In this document: piece after piece, positions 9,185 to 18,062 of the stretch
How the letters are laid out: each line of letters opens with the position of its first letter
Position numbering within the stretch: the first letter of the stretch is position 1
NCBI RefSeq assembly: GCF_030680395.1
Contig: NZ_JAUXVR010000042.1
Coordinates: 1-64,000, forward strand
From: Methylobacter sp.
GTDB lineage: Bacteria > Pseudomonadota > Gammaproteobacteria > Methylococcales > Methylomonadaceae
Direction: 5' to 3'
DNA: 64,000 bases
Notes under the pieces: generated by a model
Seen by the model: the letters and a program-made list of their open reading frames with translations, nothing else
What the model was told of the DNA's origin: nothing
The model's database searches: none
Made by a program: the position numbers and the translations under genes

Positions 9185-9789
9185 AAAAATGTACAGATAC
9201 TGGATAGCTCTGAACTTTCACACTACGAGGAGGTACATGAAACTATTAGAGATAAGCTATTAAGCTTTGATCTCACGGCAAGACTGAAAATAAAAAGGCT
9301 TGCAAAAAAACGGTCGAAATAAAATACGTAATAAATAAAATCGCCGATATTCCAGAGAATATCGCTATAAATCAATTAAGGTAGTTTATTTCCCAATGAC
9401 TAAAGATTATACGTATGTAACTGTATGTGCACAATACGGCTGTAAATTAATAGATTGTTTCTATTTTGTTGATAGTGACTAAAAAACAAGCACTTTTAGA
9501 ATAAAAATTTAATGTCTTTGCTCAATAAATTTTATTATCTATCGATAAACCTGTTATTGAGTTGAATACCTTATATATTCAAAGCGTTAGGTATTATCTA
9601 ATATTAGGTAATTTTACTAATTGTATAAATAATTCGCCTCCCTTATTCTGTAATTGCTTTAAACGTACAACTAAATTTTTAGGTTGAACTGGTTAGGCGT
9701 GCAATTGACAAGAGGTTTGGGCTTCCATGCTTTTGTCGTTGGTTTCTTTTTATAAGGATTATCACCTACACTTTAATGAGGACAAAATC
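9185..9789. other. AT-rich non-coding stretch upstream of smbP
   Basis: No convincing gene is seen. A plus-strand frame ending at 9322 (…ELSHYEEVHETIRDKLL…) looks protein-like but has no start codon with a ribosome site in its plausible part. A 24-codon frame (9189-9263) has a good GGGAGG site but no recognisable product. A perfect eight-base hairpin CGATATTC/GAATATCG lies near 9342-9362. The minus strand ends in a terminator at 9149-9184, so a small RNA on that strand is possible. Confidence 0.4.
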
Positions 9790-10137
9790 ATGAAAAAATC
9801 AATATTTGCATTTGCAAGTTTATTACTATTATTAGGTACATTTCTAAGTACTGCCGTTTTCGCCGAAGAACATGCCTACGCTGCAATAGAACACACTAGT
9901 GCCGCAATAGCACAAGGCAAGGCAGGCAAAGCGCCGGCATTAGTCGAGCATGCAGAAAAAGCGCTGGAACATGCAAAAATGGCCGAGAATGTGGCATTAG
10001 GCCATTCAAAAACCCAAATGCAATCCGCCGTGAAAGCACTGGAAAAAGCTATTAATGTCGGTAAGACAGGTGATGCAAAAACGGCTACCGAATCTACCGA
10101 AGAAGCCTTGGGGTTTCTTCAAGCCGGAAACAAATAA
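9790..10137 (+). CDS. smbP: SmbP-like periplasmic metal-binding protein
   Basis: The start at ATG 9790 gives a 115-residue precursor with a signal peptide (MKKSIFAFASLLLLLGTFLS, cleaved after VFA). The mature part is helical and made of repeated His/Ala/Lys heptads (EHAYAAIEHTSAAIAQG, EHAEKALEHAKMAEN). This matches SmbP, first described in Nitrosomonas europaea as a small periplasmic protein that binds copper and other divalent metals. It stands alone and is followed by a strong terminator. A role in copper handling would suit a methanotroph, but that is inference. Confidence 0.75.
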   Translation: MKKSIFAFASLLLLLGTFLSTAVFAEEHAYAAIEHTSAAIAQGKAGKAPALVEHAEKALEHAKMAENVALGHSKTQMQSAVKALEKAINVGKTGDAKTATESTEEALGFLQAGNK

Positions 10138-10151
10138 CGCCAATATTCTGG

Positions 10152-10179
10152 AAAAAGGGCGGAGTATTCCGCCCTTTTT
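10152..10179 (+). terminator. Terminator after smbP
   Basis: GGGCGGA pairs with TCCGCCC around a TAT loop, flanked by A5 before and T5 after, 14 bases downstream of the smbP stop. It could work in both directions, but only smbP lies close to it. Confidence 0.85.
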
Positions 10180-10379
10180 CTATTCCGGATTCAGCGTATA
10201 TTTAATAGTCACGGTTGCACTTTAACGCTTGCGGGGAGTTTATTAGCGCCCAAAATCTGCGTTGAGTCACAATGCCAAAATACCTCCAATTAGTCGATTG
10301 CAACTTAAGCCGATCGCTATTTTTCTATTAAGTTATCCCATAAAACTGTTTACTATCCGATAGTTGTTACATTTAAAGA

Positions 10380-10409
10380 CTGTCAAAAAATCTTATTAAA
10401 CGATATAAT
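10380..10409 (+). promoter_or_regulatory. Likely sigma-70 promoter of proA
   Basis: A perfect -10 box TATAAT (10404-10409) lies 18 bases after a -35-like CTGTCA (10380-10385), and about 35 bases before the proA start. The rest of the 10180-10443 gap holds no gene. Confidence 0.5.
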
Positions 10410-10443
10410 TATATATATCAATCATCCAGTTAATGAGAATAGA

Positions 10444-11700
10444 GTGGATATTAAAGAATACATGAAAACACTTGGCCAGCAGGCCAGGAAAGCGGGACGG
10501 GAAATAAGCCGTACCGAGTCGGGAAAAAAAAATCTGGCTTTGCTAAAAATCGCCGAAGCCATTGAAAACAGTCAAGAACTGTTGATAGCTGAAAACCGCA
10601 AGGATTTGGATGCAGGCAAAAATAATGGCTTGGATGCAGCTTTGCTGGACAGACTGGAATTGAAGCCCGCCGGTATTCAGGCGATGGTTGAAGGTTTAAA
10701 ACAGGTTGCAGCGTTACCCGATCCGGTCGGCGAAATCAGCGATTTAAGCTATCGGCCTAGTGGCATCCAAGTAGGTCAAATGCGTGTGCCTTTGGGCGTG
10801 ATCGGCATTATTTATGAATCCCGCCCCAATGTGACTGTTGATGCGGCGGCCTTGTGTCTTAAATCCGGCAATGCCTGTATTTTAAGAGGCGGTTCGGAAG
10901 CCATCCATTCCAATCAAGCAATTGCATCCTGCATATCTCAAGGTCTGGAAGCGGCAGGTTTGCCGGTTGAAGCCGTGCAAATCGTGGCTACGGCGGATCG
11001 TGCGGCGGTAGGCGAATTAATCACGATGGATCAATACGTCGATGTGATCGTACCGCGCGGCGGCAAAAGCTTGATCGAACGCATTTCCACAGACGCAACG
11101 ATTCCGGTCATCAAGCATCTGGACGGTATTTGCCATGTTTATATCGATGACAAGGCTGATATAGACAAGGCTATCAAGGTTGCCGTTAATGCCAAAACCC
11201 ATCGTTACGGCGTTTGTAACGCAATGGAAACCTTGCTGGTTGCCGAGAGCATCGCCGCAAAAGTTCTGCCGCTGTTGGCTGAAAAATATAGAGAAAAAGG
11301 CGTCGAATTACGCGGCTGCCTTAAAACCTGTTCCTTGATTCCAAACTGCATCAGAGCGACCGAGGAAGACTGGGATACAGAATATCTGGCGCCGATTTTA
11401 TCGATCAGGATAGTCGATGGCATCGATCAAGCGATGGAACATATCAATCAGCATAGTTCAGGACATACCGAAGCGATTGTGACCGAAGACTATACCTTGG
11501 CCCGCCGCTTTTTGCGGGAAGTCGACTCCAGCTCGGTGATGGTGAATGCCTCAACACGCTTTGCTGACGGCTTTGAATACGGGCTGGGTGCCGAAATCGG
11601 CATCAGCACCGACAAGCTGCATGCGCGCGGCCCGGTAGGCTTAAAAGGGCTGACTTCATTAAAATACATCGTTCTGGGTGACGGCCATATCCGGCAATAA
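10444..11700 (+). CDS. proA: Gamma-glutamyl phosphate reductase
   Basis: This 418-residue enzyme makes glutamate-5-semialdehyde from gamma-glutamyl phosphate with NADPH, the second step of proline synthesis. Family motifs are clear: [27 protein letters not shown], the catalytic Cys in [11 protein letters not shown], and the C-terminal [19 protein letters not shown] at 10444 is taken as the start because it gives the family's usual N-terminus ([15 protein letters not shown]); ATG at 10462 is the alternative. proB is not in the window. nadD begins immediately after the stop, and the pair is probably one operon with rsfS. Confidence 0.95.
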   Translation: MDIKEYMKTLGQQARKAGREISRTESGKKNLALLKIAEAIENSQELLIAENRKDLDAGKNNGLDAALLDRLELKPAGIQAMVEGLKQVAALPDPVGEISDLSYRPSGIQVGQMRVPLGVIGIIYESRPNVTVDAAALCLKSGNACILRGGSEAIHSNQAIASCISQGLEAAGLPVEAVQIVATADRAAVGELITMDQYVDVIVPRGGKSLIERISTDATIPVIKHLDGICHVYIDDKADIDKAIKVAVNAKTHRYGVCNAMETLLVAESIAAKVLPLLAEKYREKGVELRGCLKTCSLIPNCIRATEEDWDTEYLAPILSIRIVDGIDQAMEHINQHSSGHTEAIVTEDYTLARRFLREVDSSSVMVNASTRFADGFEYGLGAEIGISTDKLHARGPVGLKGLTSLKYIVLGDGHIRQ

Positions 11701-12333
11701 ATGATCGGTATCTTCGGCGGCACTTTCAACCCGGTTCATTACGGGCATTTACGTTCGGCGCTTGAAGTTAAGGACATCTTCGGACTTGAAGAAGTCCGGT
11801 TGATTCCCTGCGCTAATCCACCGCATCGCGAACAGCCTGCCGTAACGGTCGAAATGCGCTTGCAAATGCTGGAGCTGGCGATAAAAAACCAGCCGGGGCT
11901 GAAAATCGATACCAGGGAACTGGATAGATACGATTTGCATCAAGCGCCGTCGTATATGGTCGACACATTGGAGTCTTTAAGACAGGAGTTTCCAGCCGAA
12001 CCTTTATTGTTGTTTATCGGCACTGACGCGTTCAAACATTTAACCGGCTGGCATCAATGGCGGCGGTTATTCGATTATGCGCATATTGTGGTGATGACCC
12101 GGCCGGGCTTTGAAACACAGCAGCTTGATGACTTTTTTAAAGCCAGATTGGCTGGAGCAAAGGAGTTGGCGCAAGCTATCGCAGGAAAATTATGTTTTCA
12201 GCAAGTCACCCAATTGGATATTTCGGCAACAGCTATCAGGGACATGATTGCAGATAAACATAATCCGGGTTTTTTATTACCCGATGCTGTCATAGAATAC
12301 ATCAAGCAACACAAGCTTTACGAGACACATTGA
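11701..12333 (+). CDS. nadD: Nicotinate-nucleotide adenylyltransferase
   Basis: This 210-residue enzyme joins nicotinate mononucleotide to ATP to make deamido-NAD. The nucleotidyltransferase site GGTFNPVHYGHL sits at residues 5-16, and the C-terminal ISATAIRDMI corresponds to the ISxTxIR motif. FIGTDAFKHLTGWHQWRRL is also typical. The ATG abuts the proA stop with no gap. rsfS follows 26 bases later, the usual nadD-rsfS pairing of proteobacteria. Confidence 0.95.
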   Translation: MIGIFGGTFNPVHYGHLRSALEVKDIFGLEEVRLIPCANPPHREQPAVTVEMRLQMLELAIKNQPGLKIDTRELDRYDLHQAPSYMVDTLESLRQEFPAEPLLLFIGTDAFKHLTGWHQWRRLFDYAHIVVMTRPGFETQQLDDFFKARLAGAKELAQAIAGKLCFQQVTQLDISATAIRDMIADKHNPGFLLPDAVIEYIKQHKLYETH

Positions 12334-12359
12334 TCTCATTATTTACACTAGGAATTTGA

Positions 12360-12722
12360 ATGCAAGCAGAACAAATATTGAAAATTGTCCAGGATGTTTT
12401 GGATGAGCGCAAAGGGCAAAACATAACGACACTCGATGTTCGGGGCAAAACCAGTTTTACAGATTATATGGTCGTGGTAACCGGTACTTCGGACCGCCAC
12501 CTGAAATCTTTATGTGAGTATGTAGCAGAAAAGGTAAAAGAAAACGGCGTTAAACCTTTAGGCATGGAAGGTGACTTGGGTTCAGACTGGGTGTTACTGG
12601 ATTTGGGCGATGTGATTGTCCATGCGATGAACGCCCAGGCGCGTGGGTTTTATCAGCTTGAAAAACTATGGTCGGTTGAGGGTTCTGACGACTTTAAAGA
12701 AAGCGATCAAAAAACGGGTTAA
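12360..12722 (+). CDS. rsfS: Ribosomal silencing factor RsfS
   Basis: This 120-residue protein binds ribosomal protein uL14 and blocks joining of the ribosomal subunits when nutrients are low. The core reads TLDVRGKTSFTDYMVVVTGTSDRHLKSL and GDVIVHAMNAQARGFYQLEKLW, both hallmarks of the family (DUF143). It is the last gene of the proA-nadD-rsfS run. A hairpin (12742-12768) follows the stop. Confidence 0.95.
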   Translation: MQAEQILKIVQDVLDERKGQNITTLDVRGKTSFTDYMVVVTGTSDRHLKSLCEYVAEKVKENGVKPLGMEGDLGSDWVLLDLGDVIVHAMNAQARGFYQLEKLWSVEGSDDFKESDQKTG

Positions 12723-12741
12723 GAACGTAAGTTTTGCCGGT

Positions 12742-12768
12742 CGGGCAACAGTGTTTTCGTTGCCCGAT
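12742..12768. terminator. Hairpin after rsfS
   Basis: TCGGGCAAC pairs perfectly with GTTGCCCGA across a nine-base loop. It is followed by a weak T-containing stretch (TATTTCG). A probable transcript end for rsfS. Confidence 0.5.
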
Positions 12769-12837
12769 ATTTCGTGCCTGATGATAGAGCAGCGGTAAGC
12801 AAACCCGAAGACTATTTCCATATTGAAATGCCGGAAT

Positions 12838-12861
12838 GTCGGGCATAAAAGCATGCCCGAC
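12838..12861. terminator. Hairpin after the btuM-like gene
   Basis: GTCGGGCAT pairs with ATGCCCGAC around AAAAGC. It directly adjoins the stop codon of the minus-strand btuM-like gene. There is no strong T-run, so it may mark the mRNA end or simply stabilise it. Confidence 0.4.
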
Positions 12862-13452
12862 TTACATAGATTTTAGCCTTGCACCAAGTTTATTTATATT
12901 TCTTGCCAAAGCAGGCAATGACTTGACCAGCGTCATGATGCCGTATCCCAATGCCATATAAAGCAGGGCGGAACTGACATAAGGCGGATAATACTGGGCT
13001 ACCCGTGCAATATATTGTCCCCAGGATAAATCAGGATAACGGCCTGAAAATAAATAGAAGCTGCCGTTGGAAATGGCAAATGCAGCCGATGTTGCCAGCG
13101 TCACCACACCAAACTGCATTGCCAGTTCAGTCATTTTCAGCGATTTAAATGCCGAACAGTAGCGGCCTGCAAACCACATTGCCGCATAGGTAGGAATCAG
13201 GAAAACATAGGCGGGCGATACGCACCAGCTGCTGGTGCCGTTTGCGATGGCGATGGTGTCAATCAATCCAGCCATAACCAGCAAGAAGACAAACAGCGCC
13301 TTTTTGCGGTAAAAACCGGCAAAGAAAAAAACCGCTAACGAGGCATCGGGCAGATGCAATACATCGCCAAAGTGATGAAAGCGCGTCAGCACCATCAGCG
13401 CGATCAACGGAATAGGTAAATACTCGATTTGGAGCCATTGTTTTATGTTCAT
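12862..13452 (-). CDS. btuM: BtuM-like cobalamin transporter
   Basis: This 196-residue membrane protein has about six helices. It follows a BtuB-type receptor and lies in a cobalamin-riboswitch operon. The segment TSSWCVSPAYVFLIPTY places a Cys at residue 77. The BtuM family (ECF-type S-components that work alone in Gram-negative bacteria) has an invariant Cys near position 80 that coordinates cobalt of cobalamin. The short LPDASLAVFFFAGFY before it is also consistent. Identity rests on size, topology, Cys position and context. It would carry cobalamin across the inner membrane; no BtuCDF genes are seen. Confidence 0.65.
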   Translation of the reverse strand: MNIKQWLQIEYLPIPLIALMVLTRFHHFGDVLHLPDASLAVFFFAGFYRKKALFVFLLVMAGLIDTIAIANGTSSWCVSPAYVFLIPTYAAMWFAGRYCSAFKSLKMTELAMQFGVVTLATSAAFAISNGSFYLFSGRYPDLSWGQYIARVAQYYPPYVSSALLYMALGYGIMTLVKSLPALARNINKLGARLKSM

Positions 13453-13470
13453 GATGTTGTTTCCCTTTGG

Positions 13471-15303
13471 TTAGTTGTTGTAGTGGATTGAAAGAAAGAA
13501 ATTCCGGTCTGCGGTATTGTAGGTATTGATGGTTTGATACTGTTTATCCAAGAGATTATTTAATTTTGCGCTTAGCATCCAGTTCTTATTTAAATGATAG
13601 GCTGTGCGTAAATCAACGGTTACATAACCGGCAACCTTGGTTCTGTTCAGCGCGTCATCAAAACGGTCGGATTGAGCCAGCACGTTAGCGCCCAGATCAA
13701 AATATCCGATTGAGCGCGATAAATCATAAGATAAGGTTTTTTCAGCCCGGCGCGGCAGTTGCTCATTAGTTTCCCGGTTTTTTGGGCTTAGCAGGTTCAT
13801 GTTCAACTTGCTGTTCCAACCCATCAGCTGAGTTCCGATTTCAGCTTCAATGCCGTCGATTTGCGCCTTGCCGACGTTTTCCGCGCTGGATAGAAAGGTA
13901 GTGGGGTTCGTTACCGTCACGATTAAATTGTCGATATTGGTATGATAGCCGCGAAGTTCCCATTGCAGCCAATCATGGTCACCGGCCACCCCCGCTTCAA
14001 AAGACGTTGATTGTTCGGCTTTCAGAGAGGGATTACCGAATCCCGGAAAATAAAGCTGGTTAAATGTCGGTGCTTTAAACGCATTGCCAAAGCTGGCAAA
14101 AGGGCTGATATCGTGGTTTCCGTTATAACGCCAACCGAAATTACCGGTCAGCTGATCTCCAAATGCCTCGTTTTTATCTCCGCGTACCGATGCGTTAATA
14201 AAGTGGTCATCCAGAATGCGGCTGTGCAATTCGGTAAAAATGCCCGCATCATAACGGGAAGTTTCATTGTAAATGGTTGAGCTATCCACTTGATCCAGTC
14301 GATAATCCGAGCCGATAATTAACTGATGATCGTCAGACAACGCAACTTCATTCAGCCAACTGGCGTTCCAGCGGGTACTGCTAAAGCGGCTGGCAAATGT
14401 TCCGTCAGGCGCAAAGTTATCACCCTCGTCGCGGCTTTGTCCCAAGCGCAGTAGTGAACGCCAGTTATCAAGAATATTCATGCCGGCTGTAGTGCCGACG
14501 GTTTGTTCGACAAATTCGGTTTTATTTTGGAAGTTGCCGTCAAACTCGGATTTGCCCTCAGCCCGCATAAAAAAAGCTTCAACTTCGGCCTTGTTGTCAA
14601 AACGGTGACCTAGGCGGGCATTCAGCGCCGTGTTCAGGTAACCGTCCTTGTCAGGCTGATTAACGCCGAAGCGTCCCGGAATAGGCTGCCTGGAATTGAA
14701 ACCCTGAGAACCGAATTGCGATGAAGCCAAGGTATACCAGCTGTTTTCCCATTTACCGCTAACAGAACCGGAAGCGCGGTAAGTATCATAAGAGCCGCCG
14801 CCTGCATCCAGAGTCACACTGGGCTTATCCTCCCGTCCGCCTTTGCGAGTAAAAATCTGGATAACCCCGCCTATCGCTTCCGAACCGTAAAGGCTCGATT
14901 GAGGGCCGCGGATAATTTCCACCCGTTCGACCTGATCGATCGGAATAAATTGAAAGGGTGTGGTGCCTGAGGTGACAGAGCCGATTTTAATGCCGTCAAT
15001 CAACACCAGTACATGATCGGAATTGGTTCCGCGCATGTAAATATTGGTATCTTTTCCGTAGCCGCCGCTTTGCACTATATCGATTCCAGTGGTGCCGCTT
15101 AACAGTTCCGGCAGGGTTTTAGCCTGCAGGCGTTCAATGTCTTTTCGGGTATAAACAGTCGCCGCAGCCGCCAGCTGATTTTTAGCCGTCTCTGTTCGGG
15201 TTGCGGTAACAACCAGATCGGGAAGATTTTGCGGAGTTTCCTGCGCGTGTAATTGGGCATTAAAACCCGTGAGCAATAATGAGCCGAAGATGAATTTTTG
15301 CAT
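13471..15303 (-). CDS. btuB: BtuB-like TonB-dependent cobalamin receptor
   Basis: This 610-residue outer-membrane protein begins with a signal peptide (MQKFIFGSLLLTGFNAQLHAQ). A TonB box (PDLVVTATRT, about 28-37) follows, then a plug domain (to about 160: MRGTNSDHVLVLIDG, RGPQSSLYGSEAIGGVIQI) and a beta-barrel. The length matches E. coli BtuB (614). The ATG at 15303 follows AGAGGACACAC, a good ribosome site. Its leader holds a cobalamin riboswitch, and the next gene is BtuM-like, so cobalamin or a related corrinoid is the likely ligand. Confidence 0.85.
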   Translation of the reverse strand: MQKFIFGSLLLTGFNAQLHAQETPQNLPDLVVTATRTETAKNQLAAAATVYTRKDIERLQAKTLPELLSGTTGIDIVQSGGYGKDTNIYMRGTNSDHVLVLIDGIKIGSVTSGTTPFQFIPIDQVERVEIIRGPQSSLYGSEAIGGVIQIFTRKGGREDKPSVTLDAGGGSYDTYRASGSVSGKWENSWYTLASSQFGSQGFNSRQPIPGRFGVNQPDKDGYLNTALNARLGHRFDNKAEVEAFFMRAEGKSEFDGNFQNKTEFVEQTVGTTAGMNILDNWRSLLRLGQSRDEGDNFAPDGTFASRFSSTRWNASWLNEVALSDDHQLIIGSDYRLDQVDSSTIYNETSRYDAGIFTELHSRILDDHFINASVRGDKNEAFGDQLTGNFGWRYNGNHDISPFASFGNAFKAPTFNQLYFPGFGNPSLKAEQSTSFEAGVAGDHDWLQWELRGYHTNIDNLIVTVTNPTTFLSSAENVGKAQIDGIEAEIGTQLMGWNSKLNMNLLSPKNRETNEQLPRRAEKTLSYDLSRSIGYFDLGANVLAQSDRFDDALNRTKVAGYVTVDLRTAYHLNKNWMLSAKLNNLLDKQYQTINTYNTADRNFFLSIHYNN

Positions 15304-15427
15304 GTGTGTCCTCTGCGCCGCCCGCGCATGATGGTTGATTTACACAACAGAGGACAAAAGAAAACGAGAGATGACGTGGAGCTAGACTGTCATTTTCGCT
15401 GACAGCCCTCCGCTGTACCGAATTAAA

Positions 15428-15622
15428 CTTTCGGGCCGGTCTCCGGGCTTATAAGTGGCGTTAACCTGAATCATCACCTTCCCATGCGTGAACACAGTGG
15501 CATCTCGATGAAACTTTTACTTATATACCGTTGCGGGGGCAGCGTCGGATTTGGCCTAAACCTTACCGACTTCCCGTTTAACCATTGGGTTTGAAAAACC
15601 CTCCGGAACCTGAAAGCAAGGC
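15428..15622 (-). promoter_or_regulatory. Cobalamin riboswitch, copy A (before btuB)
   Basis: Read on the minus strand, the leader contains the B12 box AAGCCCGGAGACCGGCCC (plus-strand 15433-15450), the element GCCACTG (15495-15501) and the core GCCCCCGCAACGG (15528-15540), in the expected order. The 5' end is taken near 15622, where homology to copy B ends. It should repress btuB-btuM when adenosylcobalamin or another cobalamin is abundant. Confidence 0.92.
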
Positions 15623-15676
15623 GCAATTATAGGGAGTTAAATCGATAAAGCAAATTTACGGCTGCCGTAAACAAGA

Positions 15677-17743
15677 TTAAAATCTTACCGAAGCCGTCAG
15701 CCTTAACATACGCGGTTCCACCGGATGCTTGAGTATGCCATCCACTCCTTCGGCGGCTTCTCCCGGCAAACGCGACGTATAGGCATAAGCCGTGTCGTTG
15801 CTCTTGGAACCCAGCACGTTGAACAGATCGAGTTCAAACTTCAAATCCTTATGCTGATAGCCAAGTCCCCAGTTAACCAGCGTCGTATCGCCGGCGGTCA
15901 GGCTGCCTGTGTCATTAAGCGGGATGTCGCCAAAATGACGCAAGCGCAACGTCGTAAAGGTATGAAAGGGAAGTTGTACTACGGCTCCAGCGCTGATGAC
16001 CCGGCCTACCGAATTGGAGATATGATTAACTTCGCGCGGCACGCCGACATAACGCGCTTTTGAAAAAGACAGGTCCGCATCCAGGGTCAGGGTATCGTTG
16101 ACTTGGTAATAGTTGCTCCATTCCACGCCGTGACGTTCGCTACGTCCGCTGGGCTCGGTGCTGCTCGCATCGCCGACGAAAATCAGTTCGGAATTGACCT
16201 GCATCCACCACAGCGCCACCGTGGAATTCAGCCCCGGAATAAACTGGTTACGCACGCCGATTTCACCGCCGCGCGACCGTACTAACGGCGAGACCGAACC
16301 GGCTGGATCGCCGCTGACCGGGTTAACCCGCAAGGTAGCGCCGCGTGCGTCATTGGAGTGATGGCCGTAGCCCAGATTAACAAACACTTCGTTATCAACC
16401 CAAGGGCCGAAAATCAGGCTGAGTTTGGGGCTCAACAGCGATGCGTTTCGTTGACCGGAATTGGCTGCGAGTGTCCTGCTGTTAACATTCATATCCAAAA
16501 AGTCGGCACGTAATCCGGAAATAGTGCGGAACTTTTCCAACCACTGAACTTGATTTTTCAGGTAAACCGCTACGCTGGTTTCGCTAATGTCGTCCTGGCG
16601 CACCGTCTGGAAAATCCGGCGCTGTTCGGTGCGATTTAACGCCGCGCCGATGACCTCATCATGGCGAATTTGCAGCCCCAAGCTGTTGTCGACCTCCATC
16701 CCGAACCATTTGGCAAACCAGGTTTGTTCGCCGTTGCCGCCGGTGACCACGCGGCGCTCGGTTTGATGCACTTGGTCGCCTTGCTCGGGGTTGTCAAGAA
16801 AACCGGTAGGGTTGGAATACAGGTTGAGGTCGTAATAAACAACGTAGGCATTAAAATCGTTTTTGTAGTTGTCGCCCCGGCTCCAAAGGTTGCTGGACAG
16901 GCTGTAACGACTGCTGTCGCCGCCATCGGATGGGTCCATGCTGCCGTACAAATCGAGCGTACCGCTATCGATAGCCCGTTCCGGAATCTGGTTGGTTGCG
17001 TTCCAGCTGGAGTGATAGGCTTTGGCGTTGACCGACAAGCCCCAATCTTTGTTGTCCAGCGTGTAGCGCAACATGCCGTTGTATTTGCCCAAATCTTCCG
17101 GTTGTTTCCATACGCCGTTATAAGCATTGAATTCGCCCGCAGCCAGCAACTCGCCCGCGCCGATTTTTTTGGAATCCGCCAATAGGGCGCGGTAATAGCC
17201 GAACTCGCCGCCGGTAAATTGGAACAGTCCTTTGGGTAAATTATGCATCGTGTGCATCCGCGCATAACCGGCGGAAGAAAAGTCACCGGCATCGGCGTAA
17301 TAAGGCCCTTTTCCGTAGTCGATATGGTCAACCAGCTCGGGAATGACGCTGTTCAAGTCCAGATAACCTTGCCCGTGCGCATGGCTGGGCATATTCATCG
17401 GCACGCCGTCCACCATCACCGAAAAGTCGGTGCCGTGATCCAGGTTAAAGCCGCGCAAATAAAACTGATTGGCTTTACCCGAACCGCTGTGCTGAGTTGC
17501 CAGCGCGCCGGGTACCACTTCAACCAACTCACCGGCTCGCGCCAAAGGCCGATAAGCCAACTCACGTTGTCCGACTACGCCCTGCGATGCCGATGCAGCT
17601 ATGCCCAATAAATCGGTTGCCCGGCCTTTGACCTCCATCGCGTCCAGCGTAACAGTTTTTGCTTCATCGGTAGATGAGGCTTGCGAGGGTTGAGTCTGGA
17701 TAAATCCGACGATTATTAATGAGCTGAAGATGAGTTTTTGCAT
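15677..17743 (-). CDS. TonB-dependent receptor in the cobalamin regulon, ligand unknown
   Basis: The start at 17743 is chosen because GGAGGACACAC precedes it and it matches the btuB start; the longer frame to 17788 runs into leader sequence. The 688-residue product has a signal peptide almost identical to that of btuB (MQKLIFSSLIIVGF), but the receptor itself is from another family. The plug contains FYLRGFNLDHGTDFSVMVDG and a His/Met-bearing loop (PMNMPSHAHGQGY), and the protein ends in Phe, as outer-membrane barrels do. A cobalamin riboswitch in its leader suggests that it takes up a corrinoid, cobalt or a related compound; direct evidence for the ligand is lacking. Confidence 0.8.
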   Translation of the reverse strand: MQKLIFSSLIIVGFIQTQPSQASSTDEAKTVTLDAMEVKGRATDLLGIAASASQGVVGQRELAYRPLARAGELVEVVPGALATQHSGSGKANQFYLRGFNLDHGTDFSVMVDGVPMNMPSHAHGQGYLDLNSVIPELVDHIDYGKGPYYADAGDFSSAGYARMHTMHNLPKGLFQFTGGEFGYYRALLADSKKIGAGELLAAGEFNAYNGVWKQPEDLGKYNGMLRYTLDNKDWGLSVNAKAYHSSWNATNQIPERAIDSGTLDLYGSMDPSDGGDSSRYSLSSNLWSRGDNYKNDFNAYVVYYDLNLYSNPTGFLDNPEQGDQVHQTERRVVTGGNGEQTWFAKWFGMEVDNSLGLQIRHDEVIGAALNRTEQRRIFQTVRQDDISETSVAVYLKNQVQWLEKFRTISGLRADFLDMNVNSRTLAANSGQRNASLLSPKLSLIFGPWVDNEVFVNLGYGHHSNDARGATLRVNPVSGDPAGSVSPLVRSRGGEIGVRNQFIPGLNSTVALWWMQVNSELIFVGDASSTEPSGRSERHGVEWSNYYQVNDTLTLDADLSFSKARYVGVPREVNHISNSVGRVISAGAVVQLPFHTFTTLRLRHFGDIPLNDTGSLTAGDTTLVNWGLGYQHKDLKFELDLFNVLGSKSNDTAYAYTSRLPGEAAEGVDGILKHPVEPRMLRLTASVRF

Positions 17744-18062
17744 GTGTGTCCTCCGCGCCGCCCGCGCATGGAAAGTTGTTTTACACAACAGAGGACAAAA
17801 GAAAACGAGAGATGACGCGGAGCTTTACTGTCACTTTCGCAGACAGCCCTCCGCTGTACCGAATTAAACTTTCGGGCCGGTCTCCGGGCTTATAAGTGGC
17901 GTTAACCTGAATCATCACCTTCCCATGCATACACACAGTGGCATCTCGATGAAACTTTTACTTATATACCGTTGCGGGGGCAGCGTCGGATTTGGCGTGA
18001 GCCTTACCGACTTCCCGTTTAACCATTGGGTCTGAAAAACCCTTTGGAACCTGAAAGCAGGG
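17741..18062. repeat. Duplicated receptor leader, copy B (copy A at 15301-15622)
   Basis: From the receptor start codon back through the whole riboswitch, about 320 bases are near-identical between the two loci. The repeat covers the ribosome site, the intervening hairpin (CTGTCA/TGACAG in copy A) and the aptamer. The homology continues weakly into the signal-peptide codons and then stops, so only the leader was copied. Confidence 0.85.
17868..18062 (-). promoter_or_regulatory. Cobalamin riboswitch, copy B (before second TonB receptor)
   Basis: This is almost the same sequence as copy A: the B12 box (17873-17890), a GCCACTG element and the core GCCCCCGCAACGG (17969-17981). Differences are mainly in loops and at the edges. 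It controls the second receptor. Confidence 0.92.

Noticed and set aside
9050-9322. 90-codon plus-strand frame overlapping the MCE lipoprotein gene
   Set aside because: Most of its start overlaps a well-supported gene in another frame, and its protein-like tail has no start codon of its own.
15428-15622. Reading the receptor leaders as simple attenuators
   Set aside because: The B12 box and the GCCCCCGCAACGG core are present in order, so a cobalamin aptamer explains the conservation better.
16636-17331. 231-codon minus-strand frame inside the second TonB receptor
   Set aside because: It is a shadow in another frame of the receptor gene, with the expected Thr/Ala/Pro bias and no independent start.
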